IMG/VR virus record: IMGVR_UViG_3300018082_000013
Span: 1 to 48,036 of that record
DNA from: a virus
DNA length: 48,036 nucleotides
Strand: one strand, 5' to 3'
The position numbers were made by a program, and so were the translations under genes. Below the pieces are notes generated by a model that saw only the letters and a program-made list of their open reading frames with translations, was not told the origin of the DNA and did no database searches. Below, piece by piece: positions 21,375-29,647 of the stretch (positions are counted from its first letter, which is position 1; each line of letters begins with the position of its first letter).

Positions 21375-21671
21375 ATGGACCCACACGACGGCAGCATGGC
21401 CGAGATTCCGGAATTGTACGCGGTGGCGGACCCGGATACGAACGTGACACAGCCAACCCGCGCCGAGCGCGAAGCAGCGTACAACCCTGGCCCGCCGAGC
21501 ACGAGCCGCAAGGCACGCCGCAAGATCGGCGCTAGGGACGCTCGACCGATGGTCAACAAGACGATCAAGCCGAGCAAGCGGAAGTCTCGGCGCAAGGCTG
21601 ACAACAAGCGACGCCGGGCAATCGGTGCACGTGGAGCGAAGACGAACAGCATTCGCTCAGGGAGGAACTGA
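21375..21671 (+). CDS. Very basic hypothetical protein
   Basis: 98 residues, with a Lys/Arg-rich C-terminal two-thirds (TSRKARRKIGARDARP, KPSKRKSRRKADNKRRRAIG). Probably DNA- or RNA-binding and largely disordered. Overlap or spacing with neighbours is minimal (1-2 nt), as expected for an operon gene. Confidence 0.65.
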   Translation: MDPHDGSMAEIPELYAVADPDTNVTQPTRAEREAAYNPGPPSTSRKARRKIGARDARPMVNKTIKPSKRKSRRKADNKRRRAIGARGAKTNSIRSGRN

Positions 21672-21672
21672 C

Positions 21673-21984
21673 ATGACAATCGAGAAAGACACAGCACTAG
21701 GCGGCGGACTGTACGCGATCATGGTCGAGCAGGCGGCGCAACTGATCGAGCCCGACGACACGATCCACGACAACCCCGAGTACATCCGAGGCATGTGTGA
21801 GTTGATCGCGTCGGCGTTCCCGCGTCGCGGCATGTACACGGCCGAGACAGCGAAGATGGTCGCAGGCGACATGGGCATCAAGCAGGACATCTACGTGGCG
21901 TGCGACAAGTGGCGCGAAGACAACGTGCTAGACGAAGTCGAGCCCCGAGATGACTTGGCCTACGGGCCGGATGGTGGGCTGTGA
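21673..21984 (+). CDS. Hypothetical protein
   Basis: 103 residues, ribosome-binding site AGGGAGG. Helical (LYAIMVEQAAQLIEPDD, YIRGMCELIASAFP), acidic overall. TGATG-coupled to the secreted protein that follows. Function unknown. Confidence 0.68.
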   Translation: MTIEKDTALGGGLYAIMVEQAAQLIEPDDTIHDNPEYIRGMCELIASAFPRRGMYTAETAKMVAGDMGIKQDIYVACDKWREDNVLDEVEPRDDLAYGPDGGL

Positions 21985-22586
21985 TGCGCTGGAGTGTGTT
22001 CCTGTGCGCGCTCTTGATGCTCGCGGTTTCTCCAGTGTTCGCAGCCTGTCCGATCTCGTGCGTAGCGTCGTGGAGTGAGCCGACGACCAACACAGACGGC
22101 TCGCCTCTGACTGACCTGGCAGGCTACCGTGTGTATGTGGATGGCATCGTGACGGTGGACACCCCTGCTCCGAGCGCGGCTCCGATCCCTGGGTCTAGGA
22201 TCGACGCTATCCTGCCGTCGCTGGCAGTGGGTACTCATGGTGTTGATGTGACTGCGTACGATCTGACTTTTAACGAGTCAGTGCACAGTATGTCGGTGCT
22301 CGTTACCGTGGCCCCACCGTCATCGGACGTTACCGCTCCAACGGTGCAGATCGGTACAATCACGCCGAATCGCTCGAAGCGAACGGTTGTGGTATCGGCG
22401 ACTGACGAAACGGCTCTGGCCCGAGTCGAGATTACTGTCAACGGAACCACGACAGTGTATCTCATGAACAGCATGACATGGAGCACGACGGTGCTGCTTC
22501 CAAACTCGAAGAATGTGACGCTGACTGTGCGCGCGGTCGATACCTCCGGCAACACAGGTACCGCATCACAGACGTGGAGGAAGTAA
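21984..22586 (+). CDS. Secreted Fn3/Ig-like domain protein
   Basis: 200 residues. Signal peptide residues 1-21 (VFLCALLMLAVSPVFAAC; cleavage near AFA-AC, or possibly a disulfide CPISC after it). Two beta-sandwich domains follow: an Fn3-like one (LAGYRVYVDGIV, LPSLAVGTHGVDVTAYD) and an Ig-like one (APTVQIGTITPN ... LTVRAVDTSGN). Such domains occur on virion surfaces and exported proteins. Being outside the element B units, it may act at the host envelope rather than in the particle. Confidence 0.75.
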   Translation: MRWSVFLCALLMLAVSPVFAACPISCVASWSEPTTNTDGSPLTDLAGYRVYVDGIVTVDTPAPSAAPIPGSRIDAILPSLAVGTHGVDVTAYDLTFNESVHSMSVLVTVAPPSSDVTAPTVQIGTITPNRSKRTVVVSATDETALARVEITVNGTTTVYLMNSMTWSTTVLLPNSKNVTLTVRAVDTSGNTGTASQTWRK

Positions 22587-22587
22587 T

Positions 22588-23187
22588 ATGACGACTCCAA
22601 TGCTCGACGCGGTGATTGTGCTTGGTCTCGTGTTCGGCGGACTTGGCGGGCTCCTGGCTCTGTTCAAGGCTGTCAACAACGCCTGGAGAAACCGAGTGTA
22701 TGAGCGACGCTTCAGGTTGTTCCGTGAGCGCATCATGGCGGACGCCAAAGCGCGCCGTTCGATGCCTGACGGAAACCGAGATGATGGCCCGCCGACGCTA
22801 GTCCTATCACCGCTCGACTCGGTGGTGTTTGTCGAGGCTGTACTGAAAGCACAGCGTGAGCGAGACGAAGTGAAGTTGGCGTTTATCGAGTCTGTGTTGG
22901 AAGAGAAGTTCGAAGGGAAAGGTGGCGCGAGCGGTGGTGCCGGGGCGAGTGGCGAGTGGGAGTCCCCTGCGAGGGAGCCCCGTGAGCCAGTCGTCGAAGC
23001 CGGGACAATCGACACCGCTCGCGCCGCTGTAGTGGACGAGTGGCGTAGTCTAGCCGAGGCACGTGAGATGACGGAGATCGACTTCCCACCAGCCTCTGTG
23101 GTCGAATATACGCCGACTCCGGAGATGTCAGACCCGGTACGGGAAGAGGCGACACCCGCGCCCGAGACAACGACGAACGAGCCATGA
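22588..23187 (+). CDS. Membrane-anchored hypothetical protein
   Basis: 199 residues. N-terminal transmembrane helix (DAVIVLGLVFGGLGGLLALF), basic juxtamembrane part (RNRVYERRFRLFRER), a helical segment, then a long disordered acidic/Pro-rich region (TPTPEMSDPVREEATPAP). Follows the secreted protein directly. Function unknown. Confidence 0.68.
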   Translation: MTTPMLDAVIVLGLVFGGLGGLLALFKAVNNAWRNRVYERRFRLFRERIMADAKARRSMPDGNRDDGPPTLVLSPLDSVVFVEAVLKAQRERDEVKLAFIESVLEEKFEGKGGASGGAGASGEWESPAREPREPVVEAGTIDTARAAVVDEWRSLAEAREMTEIDFPPASVVEYTPTPEMSDPVREEATPAPETTTNEP

Positions 23188-23357
23188 ACTACCAGGCACT
23201 CGTGGGGTATGGGCGCGCGGTGGTCAAACGCGACAAGGTCACGGTACACATGGCGTGGTGCAGCGAGGGCGACAAGTGCAAGAGCGAATGGCATCGAAGG
23301 GAGCCGAAAGATGAAGTTCATAGCAAAGTCCGAGACGATGTACCGCCGAGGGCCTGA
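23184..23357 (+). CDS. Small hypothetical protein
   Basis: 57 residues, ATGA-coupled. Beta strands (ALVGYGRAVVKRDKVTVHMAW), CSEGDKC and a basic tail. Overlaps the HD-domain gene by 47 nt, so one of the two boundaries may be wrong. Confidence 0.5.
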   Translation: MNYQALVGYGRAVVKRDKVTVHMAWCSEGDKCKSEWHRREPKDEVHSKVRDDVPPRA

Positions 23358-23796
23358 GATGGAGCGCACAATGGAAGAGCGCGCGATTGCGCTTGCCGTC
23401 AAGGCGCACACCGGCCAGACGCGCAAGGATGGCTCGTCCTACATCCTGCACCCGCTGCGTGTCATGCACGCGTTTGCTCGGGTGGTCGGGCACGAGGGTC
23501 AGGTGCTTCGCACTGCTGCCGTGCTGCACGACGTGTGCGAAGATTGCGGCGTGAGCAACGACTCTATCGTTGCTGCGTTCGGCTCCGACGTGGGTAAGGT
23601 CGTGGACCGTCTCACTCGGCGTCCAGGGGAACTGTATGCCGACTATGTGGTACGTGCTGCGGCCGACAACAGTGCTCGTCTGATCAAGATTGCGGACGTG
23701 GAAGACAACCTGTACGACGTGGACGCGATACCGTTTCCGAGTGAAGCGAAGGGTCTGCGCCGAAGGTACGAGTGGACGCTAAGTGTGATTCGGTGA
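23311..23796 (+). CDS. HD-domain phosphohydrolase, SpoT/MESH1-like
   Basis: 161 residues. Metal-binding HD pattern: KAHTGQ (H33), ILHPLRV (H47), AAVLHDVCED (H73-D74) and KIADVEDNL (D in the last helix). The spacing and the HTGQTRKDGSSYI stretch match the (p)ppGpp hydrolase branch of HD proteins. Possible role: lowering host alarmone or cleaving another nucleotide. ATG 23311 has GGGAG 8 nt upstream; ATG 23359 would avoid the overlap with the previous gene but shortens the N-terminus. Confidence 0.8.
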   Translation: MKFIAKSETMYRRGPEMERTMEERAIALAVKAHTGQTRKDGSSYILHPLRVMHAFARVVGHEGQVLRTAAVLHDVCEDCGVSNDSIVAAFGSDVGKVVDRLTRRPGELYADYVVRAAADNSARLIKIADVEDNLYDVDAIPFPSEAKGLRRRYEWTLSVIR

Positions 23797-23969
23797 AGAA
23801 ACGGAAGGCTGCCAAGCCTGCACCGAAGCCAAGAAAGAAGCGTCCACGCGGTCCTGACATCGTTCTGACACCGCGAAATCGCGGTAACGTGGCTCGTATC
23901 CTCGAAGATCACGCGCTGCACGTGGACTCAGTGGCGGCCGAGTTTCGGAGAAAGAGCTATCACGGTTGA
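23793..23969 (+). CDS. Small basic protein
   Basis: 58 residues from GTG overlapping the HD gene's stop. N-terminal half is Lys/Arg/Pro-rich (KKRKAAKPAPKPRKKRPRG), C-terminal half a helix (NVARILEDHALHVDSVAAEF). Nucleic-acid binding likely by composition. Its TGA stop lies inside element A copy 7. Confidence 0.6.
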   Translation: MKKRKAAKPAPKPRKKRPRGPDIVLTPRNRGNVARILEDHALHVDSVAAEFRRKSYHG

Positions 23970-23983
23970 TCCTACTAAGTAGG
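23965..23983 (+). promoter_or_regulatory. Element A copy 7
   Basis: GTTGATCCTACTAAGTAGG; the TGA at 23967-23969 within it ends the previous gene. Followed by AGGG and ATG 23995. Confidence 0.85.
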
Positions 23984-23994
23984 AGGGACACTCT

Positions 23995-24237
23995 ATGGAG
24001 ACAGAATGCAAAGGCGACAAGCACGTGATCCTGAAGGACGGGACCTGTGCGTGTGAGAGTGCGTGGGCCAAGAGTCCAGCAGGTAAGGCTGCGGTAGAGG
24101 CGGCCGAGTATGTTCTGGTACAGGACAAGGGAGACAGCATCGGGGATGCTGTGGACTATTTCAATCGACCTGTCGGTGCGCGTCTCGCCGATCTAGCGGC
24201 CGATCTAGCGGAAGACAGCACGGAAGGACAGCCATGA
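23995..24237 (+). CDS. Hypothetical protein
   Basis: 80 residues after element A copy 7. N-terminal ECKGDKHVILKDGTCACES has three Cys and a His; the rest is helical (GKAAVEAAEYVL, ARLADLAADLAEDS). ATGA-coupled to the next gene. Function unknown. Confidence 0.68.
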   Translation: METECKGDKHVILKDGTCACESAWAKSPAGKAAVEAAEYVLVQDKGDSIGDAVDYFNRPVGARLADLAADLAEDSTEGQP

Positions 24238-24527
24238 GCCGACAAGACGTTCCGCCCGAGATGGAGTTCGACGGGGAAGAGGGCCTGTTCGACGTAGATA
24301 TCACCGAGCAAGGTCCGCGTTCTCGTCCGCGCCGACCCGAGTCGGCCTGGGAGAAACAGGCTGCGACCTGGCACGGCACCACGCACTTCTTCGAGTGCTG
24401 CGGTACCACGTTTGGTGCCATGAACGCTGACACCTTGGCGGCCATGAGGCGGCTCCACGAGGCGAGTCAGTATCACCGCAACCAAAAGCCTACCGGCGCC
24501 GTGTTGGCACTCGGTCAGGACGTGTAG
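24234..24527 (+). CDS. Single zinc-finger-like protein
   Basis: 97 residues. Acidic N-terminus, then FFECCGTTFGAMNADTLAAM continuing to RRLHEASQYHR: two Cys, a hydrophobic spacer and two His, arranged like one C2H2-type finger. The C-terminus VLALGQDV is only loosely like the GRAP-DEEV tail and is not counted as one. Confidence 0.65.
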   Translation: MSRQDVPPEMEFDGEEGLFDVDITEQGPRSRPRRPESAWEKQAATWHGTTHFFECCGTTFGAMNADTLAAMRRLHEASQYHRNQKPTGAVLALGQDV

Positions 24528-24528
24528 A

Positions 24529-24843
24529 GTGGCTGACGAGCGGTCGGACAGTTCGTCAGCGGTTCTCGCCCCTTACTTTGTTGTCGAGACGCCGACCGAA
24601 GGTGGGCCTGGCGTCTACACGGACGACAAGCACAACCGCACCGCTGTGCGCACGATGTTCGCGGTCATTGAGCTACAGAATGTCGAGAAGGCGACGCAGC
24701 AGTGGAAAACGCTCGGGTCACGTGGGCAGATGGTCCAGCTACTCGCCATCGCCATGATGAACAACCCGGGCCTGTTCGAGGCAATCGGAGCCATGATGAA
24801 CCTGCTTCAGAACGACATCGAACGAACACAGAGAGGAGGCTAA
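24529..24843 (+). CDS. Hypothetical protein
   Basis: 104 residues from GTG. Helical C-terminal half with many Met (LLAIAMMNNPGLFEAIGAMM). No family recognised. Immediately precedes the 24846 gene. Confidence 0.65.
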   Translation: MADERSDSSSAVLAPYFVVETPTEGGPGVYTDDKHNRTAVRTMFAVIELQNVEKATQQWKTLGSRGQMVQLLAIAMMNNPGLFEAIGAMMNLLQNDIERTQRGG

Positions 24844-24845
24844 CC

Positions 24846-25124
24846 ATGCCAAACCCTGAAGAGAAGTTCGGAGAGCAGCGGCCACAGAGGCGCGACGCGG
24901 ACGGCAACAACTTTTTCCAGCTTGAGCTACACCCGATGAAGTTCGAGGTGTGTGAGTGCCGCAAGCAAAGCGACGGCCATATCACACTGTCGGGCTCGAT
25001 CGAGCAGGACATGCCGAGCGTGTCGAACCCGATGGAACTGATGCAACTGATGATGACCGGGCAACCGATACCGACTGAGAAGAAATGGGTGCCGATCATG
25101 CGGGTGCTGTCCAGCTACAATTGA
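24846..25124 (+). CDS. Hypothetical protein
   Basis: 92 residues with an AGAGGAGG ribosome-binding site. Strand-rich middle (QLELHPMKFEVCECRKQ, GHITLSGSIEQD) and a Met-rich helix (PMELMQLMMTGQ). Last gene before the portal unit. Function unknown. Confidence 0.66.
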   Translation: MPNPEEKFGEQRPQRRDADGNNFFQLELHPMKFEVCECRKQSDGHITLSGSIEQDMPSVSNPMELMQLMMTGQPIPTEKKWVPIMRVLSSYN

Positions 25125-25135
25125 AACCTCCAACC

Positions 25136-25152
25136 GTGGTAAAATGAAAGAG
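25136..25152 (+). promoter_or_regulatory. Element B copy 3 (candidate late promoter, portal)
   Basis: GTGGTAAAATGAAAGAG, one substitution from consensus, followed by TGGGGGGA as ribosome-binding site. Begins 12 nt after the previous stop. Confidence 0.8.
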
Positions 25153-25167
25153 TGGGGGGACACGGGC

Positions 25168-27285
25168 ATGAGCAGGCGTGCTGGAGGGCGGGATACGTGG
25201 CTGTACTCGAACACTCGCAGCGGTAAGAAGGTCCAGAAGCAAGCGGCCGAAGCCGAAGGTCGTCTCGAACCGGGAGCAAGCGAGTATATGACTCGCATGC
25301 TCACCGCGCCCGTCCCGAAGATCATCCACCTGGGCAACGAAGTCAGCAAGAGCGAAGGCGGCCAGGTGTCCGTCATCCGCAAGTTCGTCCCCGACTACCC
25401 CGCGTCGCATCAGATCAAGGACCCGTTCGAGGGCCTGTACTCTCAAGGCATTGCGCTCGAACCCCCGCTCCCGCCTGAACGACTCCTGAACCTCACCGAA
25501 GAGAACACACTGCACTCTGGCTGTCTCATGGCGAAAGCCTATGACGCGTGCGGACGTGGTTGGGATTTCGAGCCGGTCGAGGGTCAGAAGGGCGACAAGG
25601 CTCTCATGGAGTCGGAGATGCCCGACAAGTTCCGCAAGGGCATGGAACTGATGACGCCGGACCTGACGTTCGGTGAGCTACTGTACCAGGCAGCGTGGGA
25701 GCAACAGGCAATCGGTTGGGCTGTATGGGAAGTTGTGCGCATGGCTGAAGCCTGGGCTCCGCGCGCTTACGCGCCAATCGGTGCCATCTATCCGATCCCA
25801 TCGTTCACCATGCGCGCCACGATTGACCCGCGTCGGTGGGTGCAGATTCGCGCCGGCCGTATCCGCTTCTTCAAGAAGTTCGGTGCGAAATGCGAAGTGG
25901 ACGCTGAGACGGGGCAGGTGTACAACTGGCAGGACTCGAAGCAGATGGCTGCGATCACCGACCCGGAACGCCTGGCATCCGAAGTGATCATCTTCAAGGA
26001 ATACAGCCCGCGCTCGCTGTGGTACGGCATCCCGAAATGGATCAGTGCTGTGCCGACGATCGCCGAGTTGACGGCCATTCGAGAGTTCAACGTGTCGTGG
26101 TTCGCCAGTGGCGGTCAGACGGACTACATCATTCACTTCAAGGGTGAGTCACTGGAAGTCGCTGAGGCGATGAAGGACGGCGTGCTTGAGCAGATGCGCG
26201 AGAATCAGGGGCGCGGGCACACGAACCTTATCGTTGCAGGCTCGGCTGAGACGGAGATGAACGTCGAGAAGTTGGGCGAGCTACTTCGCGAAGGGCACTT
26301 TCGGTTCCGGCGTTCCGACCTGGCGAAGGAAGTTCTGATCGCGCACAACGTGCCGCCTTACCGCATCGGTTGGGCTGAGACGGGGGCGGGCTCCGGGCTC
26401 GCTGGCAACCCCGCGACCGAGATGCTTGGCGCGTACAAGTACGGTGCTATCGAGCCGATCCAAACCATCATCGAGGATCGACTGCGCGCTACGTTGTTCG
26501 ATCCTGACATGGGCATCAATACTGGCATGTTCCGTTTGCGCTTGAAAGACCTGGAACTGGACGACATGACGCAGGAGTTGGAGCGCGTGACAAAGCTGGT
26601 TGACTCCGCGATCATGACGCCGAATCAGGCGCGAGAGGAGTTGGGCCTGGACCCGGTCGAGACGGTTAAGAAGAAGACGCCGATGCCGGGCGCGAAACCG
26701 GGCGACAAGCAGCCTGTGAACGCGCCACAAGTTGATCCGACGACTGGTGAGCCTGTGGAGGGGCAGCCGCAGTACGAAACGAAGGCGTTCGACAAGGACG
26801 GCAACCCGGTCCCGCCTGCGCCGCCCGCTGAAGGTGAGGAGCCGGCCGAGGATACGCGTCCAGGTGGCGACAGCGAAGGTGGCAACCTGAATGGGCCTCC
26901 AGGCTCAGAGGGGGAAGACGTGGGCCAAGTCGAAGCGATGAACACGTACTACTATCAGGGTGTGCCGCTTTCGGCGAAGCCGCCTGCGCCTGCCCCGCAG
27001 ATCGGTCCAGATGGTAAGCCTATGCCCCCGTTCGGTGGGAAGAAGCCGCCGTTCGGTGGTCCTCCCGAGAGTCCGGACGGTGCGCCGTTGCCGGACGAGT
27101 CACAGAAGTCTGTGGACAAAGCATTCGAGTTTGTGAATGAGTTTGGAAGAACACTTCGCGAGTCGCTGAAGGGTGATTCGCAAAAGTCTGTCGTCGGGGA
27201 CGAATCCGGTGCGAAGGAGAAGACTCCCTCCGAGCACCGGCCCTCCCGTCGTCCTCGGCGACAGTTCAAATCAGAGGAGAAGTGA
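25168..27285 (+). CDS. Portal protein (PBSX/HK97-type)
   Basis: 705 residues from ATG 25168, chosen for the GGGGGG ribosome-binding site 8 nt upstream; ATG 25144 would lie within element B. Residues ~90-470 have portal features: YSQGIALEPPLPPERLLNL, the ELLYQAAWEQQAIGWAVWE helix-strand, an SPRSLWYGIPKWI loop, and LIAHNVPPYRIGWAETG with a Gly-rich continuation. Residues ~500-705 form a Pro/Gly/Asp-rich extension, unusual in length and probably flexible. The portal is the dodecameric DNA-entry vertex and docks TerL. It stands alone in its element B unit. Confidence 0.9.
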   Translation: MSRRAGGRDTWLYSNTRSGKKVQKQAAEAEGRLEPGASEYMTRMLTAPVPKIIHLGNEVSKSEGGQVSVIRKFVPDYPASHQIKDPFEGLYSQGIALEPPLPPERLLNLTEENTLHSGCLMAKAYDACGRGWDFEPVEGQKGDKALMESEMPDKFRKGMELMTPDLTFGELLYQAAWEQQAIGWAVWEVVRMAEAWAPRAYAPIGAIYPIPSFTMRATIDPRRWVQIRAGRIRFFKKFGAKCEVDAETGQVYNWQDSKQMAAITDPERLASEVIIFKEYSPRSLWYGIPKWISAVPTIAELTAIREFNVSWFASGGQTDYIIHFKGESLEVAEAMKDGVLEQMRENQGRGHTNLIVAGSAETEMNVEKLGELLREGHFRFRRSDLAKEVLIAHNVPPYRIGWAETGAGSGLAGNPATEMLGAYKYGAIEPIQTIIEDRLRATLFDPDMGINTGMFRLRLKDLELDDMTQELERVTKLVDSAIMTPNQAREELGLDPVETVKKKTPMPGAKPGDKQPVNAPQVDPTTGEPVEGQPQYETKAFDKDGNPVPPAPPAEGEEPAEDTRPGGDSEGGNLNGPPGSEGEDVGQVEAMNTYYYQGVPLSAKPPAPAPQIGPDGKPMPPFGGKKPPFGGPPESPDGAPLPDESQKSVDKAFEFVNEFGRTLRESLKGDSQKSVVGDESGAKEKTPSEHRPSRRPRRQFKSEEK

Positions 27286-27286
27286 A

Positions 27287-27667
27287 ATGGATAGTCAACG
27301 CGGCCCAAGATGGATGATCGTGGAAAAACATCACGTGATCGCGGCGCTCGCGCTCGTGTTCGCACTCGCTGGCGGTGGTTACGCAGGAGAGCCGTTGCCT
27401 GTCATCCCCGAATCGAAGCCGTCACGTGACGAGATCGTCACAGGCTGCGATGACGGGCGTCACGTGTACGCGCACGCGTGGCACAAGCAGAAGGTACTGA
27501 TCTTCGGCACTGTCTATGAAGACGGCAAACATGACCCGCCCGATGTTGTGCTCACGTGGACGGGCAAGAACACGATTGACAAGCTGTGGCATCGCGGCAT
27601 TCAGGTGCCCGATGCGACCGAGTGGCTTCGAGCCACAGACCTGTGCGATGGAACGGCAAAGCCATGA
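27287..27667 (+). CDS. Exported hypothetical protein
   Basis: 126 residues starting 1 nt after the portal stop. Hydrophobic segment VIAALALVFALAGGGYAG (~17-34) acts as signal peptide or anchor. Two Cys remain in the mature part (TGCDDG, DLCDGT), compatible with a disulfide. Ribosome-binding site AGAGGAGAAG lies in the end of the portal gene. Function unknown; a lysis-associated role is possible because the next gene is a small membrane protein. Confidence 0.68.
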   Translation: MDSQRGPRWMIVEKHHVIAALALVFALAGGGYAGEPLPVIPESKPSRDEIVTGCDDGRHVYAHAWHKQKVLIFGTVYEDGKHDPPDVVLTWTGKNTIDKLWHRGIQVPDATEWLRATDLCDGTAKP

Positions 27668-27963
27668 GCGCTCTGGAAATTGACCTGGTCCTGAAGTGGT
27701 TCCCACTACTCGGCGTGCCGATCCTTGCTATGATCGGCTGGCTTATACGCCGAGCTATCATTCGGTGGGATAAGTCGCAGGACAAAACCGCTACTGCAAT
27801 TGAGAAACTGGCTGAGCAAATTGCGACCTTGGCTTCGACCTTGGCGACTACAGCCACCGAAGTCCGACTCCGCGCGCAGATGGGTGACGAACGCTCACAA
27901 GTGACCGTCGATCGTTTCGTGGCACTTGAGCTACGCGTGAGTCATCTCGAACACCCGCTCTAA
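27664..27963 (+). CDS. Small membrane protein with coiled coil
   Basis: 99 residues. One N-terminal transmembrane helix (FPLLGVPILAMIGWLIRRAII), then a heptad-like helix (TATAIEKLAEQIATLASTLA) continuing to SHLEHPL. The layout resembles small phage holin-associated or spanin-like proteins; no direct proof. ATGA-coupled to the exported protein. Confidence 0.66.
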   Translation: MSALEIDLVLKWFPLLGVPILAMIGWLIRRAIIRWDKSQDKTATAIEKLAEQIATLASTLATTATEVRLRAQMGDERSQVTVDRFVALELRVSHLEHPL

Positions 27964-27990
27964 AGCGCACCCGATAAATTCACTCGCTTC

Positions 27991-28009
27991 ATTGATCCTA
28001 CTAAGTAGG
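27991..28009 (+). promoter_or_regulatory. Element A copy 8
   Basis: ATTGATCCTACTAAGTAGG, A for G at position 1, followed by AGGA and ATG 28018, the shortest palindrome-to-ATG distance (21 nt). Confidence 0.85.
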
Positions 28010-28017
28010 AGGAACGC

Positions 28018-29295
28018 ATGCCCAAAGTCACGGCAACGGCGGAACTACCACGCAATTCCGAAGGCAAAGTCCTGTGGTCGAGGGTGCCCGGCTTCCCTCG
28101 GTGGTTCAAGCAGATGGCCCCGAAGTGCACACAGTCTGAACTGGCCCTGGCGATACGTGGCAAGTACAGCACGGACATCAGTACCCCCGCGCTCGAATCC
28201 CTGCGCCGCACCTATCGAGCGAATCAGAACGCGGACACCTTGGCACGTGGCAAGGCAGCCTTGCAACCTCCGAAACCAGAGGCACTGCCCGAGACGCCGA
28301 CCGAGAAGTACGACCGTGAGGCTGCGCAGGCGACCATCCGCAAGCTGAGTGCTCGGCAGACCGCGTGGGAAGTCATTGGTGAGAAGTTGCTCGTCGGTGC
28401 TCGCGCTCTGGACCGACAACTACCCGCAATCAAACCGCCCGTTATCAAGCTGCCCGGCAAGATGCACGAGGAGGAAGCCGTCCTCGTGATCAGTGACGTG
28501 CAGGCTGGCCTGACCACGAGTTCCCGTGAGACGGGCGGGCTCGGCGACTTCAACACCGCGATTCTGGCACAGCAGATCGACTACCTTGGCGACGCTGTCG
28601 AAAGTGTCATGAAGTACCACGTCAACGTCAAGAACCTGAACGTGTGGTTCAACGGTGACATCGTCGAGGGTGAGACGATTTTTCGTGGACAGCAGCGCGA
28701 GATCGACATGAACCTGATCGAGCAAATCCTGTTCTGCGTGGACAAATTCGAGGGCCTACTCACGCGCATGTCGGCGCGCTTCGAGAACGTGCGGGCGACC
28801 GGCACAGTTGGGAACCACGGTCGGCTTGGCATGAAGGGCGAACACTCGCCGATGTCCAACTTCGACTACCTCACGTACAAGTGGCTTCAGGAGCGCACGC
28901 GCCCACTGAACAATGTCACGTGGACCATTCCTGAGACATGGTGGTTGATCAACGACGTGATGGGTTGGCGTTTCCTTCAGGTGCACGGCGATGACACCGG
29001 GTCGAGTACGTGGGGAATCCCTTTCTACGGCATGGGTAGACATTCGTCGCGCTACCAGGAGATGCTACGACAGGCACGAGTTCCTCCGTTCGACTACATG
29101 GTCCTCGGGCACCACAGCGTCGAAGCACAGTTCCAGAACATAATCGCGGCTGGCTCATGGCCGGGCGGAACCGAGTTCAGCATCAAGGGAATGCAAGCGG
29201 CGGGTACGCCGACTGCTCCGTTCTTCGCAGTGGACAAGCGGTTTGGCAAGACGTGGCGGCGAGACATTCAGCTTCGCCCCCCGGTGGCGCGATGA
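28018..29295 (+). CDS. Calcineurin-like metallophosphoesterase with N-terminal helical domain
   Basis: 425 residues. Residues ~1-130 are a helical, basic region with a possible helix-turn-helix (SELALAIRGKYSTDISTPAL). Residues ~155-400 carry metallophosphoesterase motifs in order: VLVISDVQAG, WFNGDIVEGE, GTVGNHGR (GNH), FLQVHGDD and VLGHHSVE, giving the two-metal site. Substrate may be DNA, RNA or nucleotide. Headed by element A copy 8, so grouped with metabolic rather than virion genes. Confidence 0.88.
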   Translation: MPKVTATAELPRNSEGKVLWSRVPGFPRWFKQMAPKCTQSELALAIRGKYSTDISTPALESLRRTYRANQNADTLARGKAALQPPKPEALPETPTEKYDREAAQATIRKLSARQTAWEVIGEKLLVGARALDRQLPAIKPPVIKLPGKMHEEEAVLVISDVQAGLTTSSRETGGLGDFNTAILAQQIDYLGDAVESVMKYHVNVKNLNVWFNGDIVEGETIFRGQQREIDMNLIEQILFCVDKFEGLLTRMSARFENVRATGTVGNHGRLGMKGEHSPMSNFDYLTYKWLQERTRPLNNVTWTIPETWWLINDVMGWRFLQVHGDDTGSSTWGIPFYGMGRHSSRYQEMLRQARVPPFDYMVLGHHSVEAQFQNIIAAGSWPGGTEFSIKGMQAAGTPTAPFFAVDKRFGKTWRRDIQLRPPVAR

Positions 29296-29432
29296 ACTGC
29301 CCATACTGCAAGGAAGTCACGGTGCCGACACCGCTCGGGATGCTGTGCGTGGCGAAGACGAACGAGAAGGGCCGCATGTGCGGCACGACCCTTGGCGACT
29401 CAGAGCAGGTGCGAAAGGAAGTGAAGGTGTGA
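29292..29432 (+). CDS. Small zinc-ribbon protein
   Basis: 46 residues: CPYC at 3-6 and single Cys at ~19 and ~30 (MLCVAK, RMCGTT), a minimal zinc ribbon. ATGA-coupled to the phosphoesterase. Function unknown. Confidence 0.65.
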   Translation: MNCPYCKEVTVPTPLGMLCVAKTNEKGRMCGTTLGDSEQVRKEVKV

Positions 29433-29647
29433 TGGCAAAGATTGACATGAAGTTGTCACAGGCACTTGGGTACGTGCGGCTTGGACTTATCTCAGCACGC
29501 GAGTATCCAGAGAAGCTGGAAGTGGCACTCGGTCTGCTCGACGAGATCATCCCTCAAGTGCTGGCAATCGAAGTGCCGGGTGGGATACTCGGCGATAAAG
29601 TAGAAGAAGGTGCCGTGAGTCCAGCGCAAGGGGAAGCTGCATCATGA
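29432..29647 (+). CDS. Small helical hypothetical protein
   Basis: 71 residues in a TGATG overlap. Helical (LSQALGYVRLGLISAREY, KLEVALGLLDEIIPQVL). Function unknown. Confidence 0.64.
   Translation: MAKIDMKLSQALGYVRLGLISAREYPEKLEVALGLLDEIIPQVLAIEVPGGILGDKVEEGAVSPAQGEAAS

Noticed and set aside
23311-23796. HD protein as a DatZ-type dATPase of a 2-aminoadenine genome
   Set aside because: Motif spacing and the HTGQTRKDG stretch fit the SpoT/MESH1 branch, and no PurZ is present in the window.
24507-24527. ALGQDV end as another GRAP-DEEV tail
   Set aside because: Lacks the RAP core and the acidic pair; only the last two residues agree.
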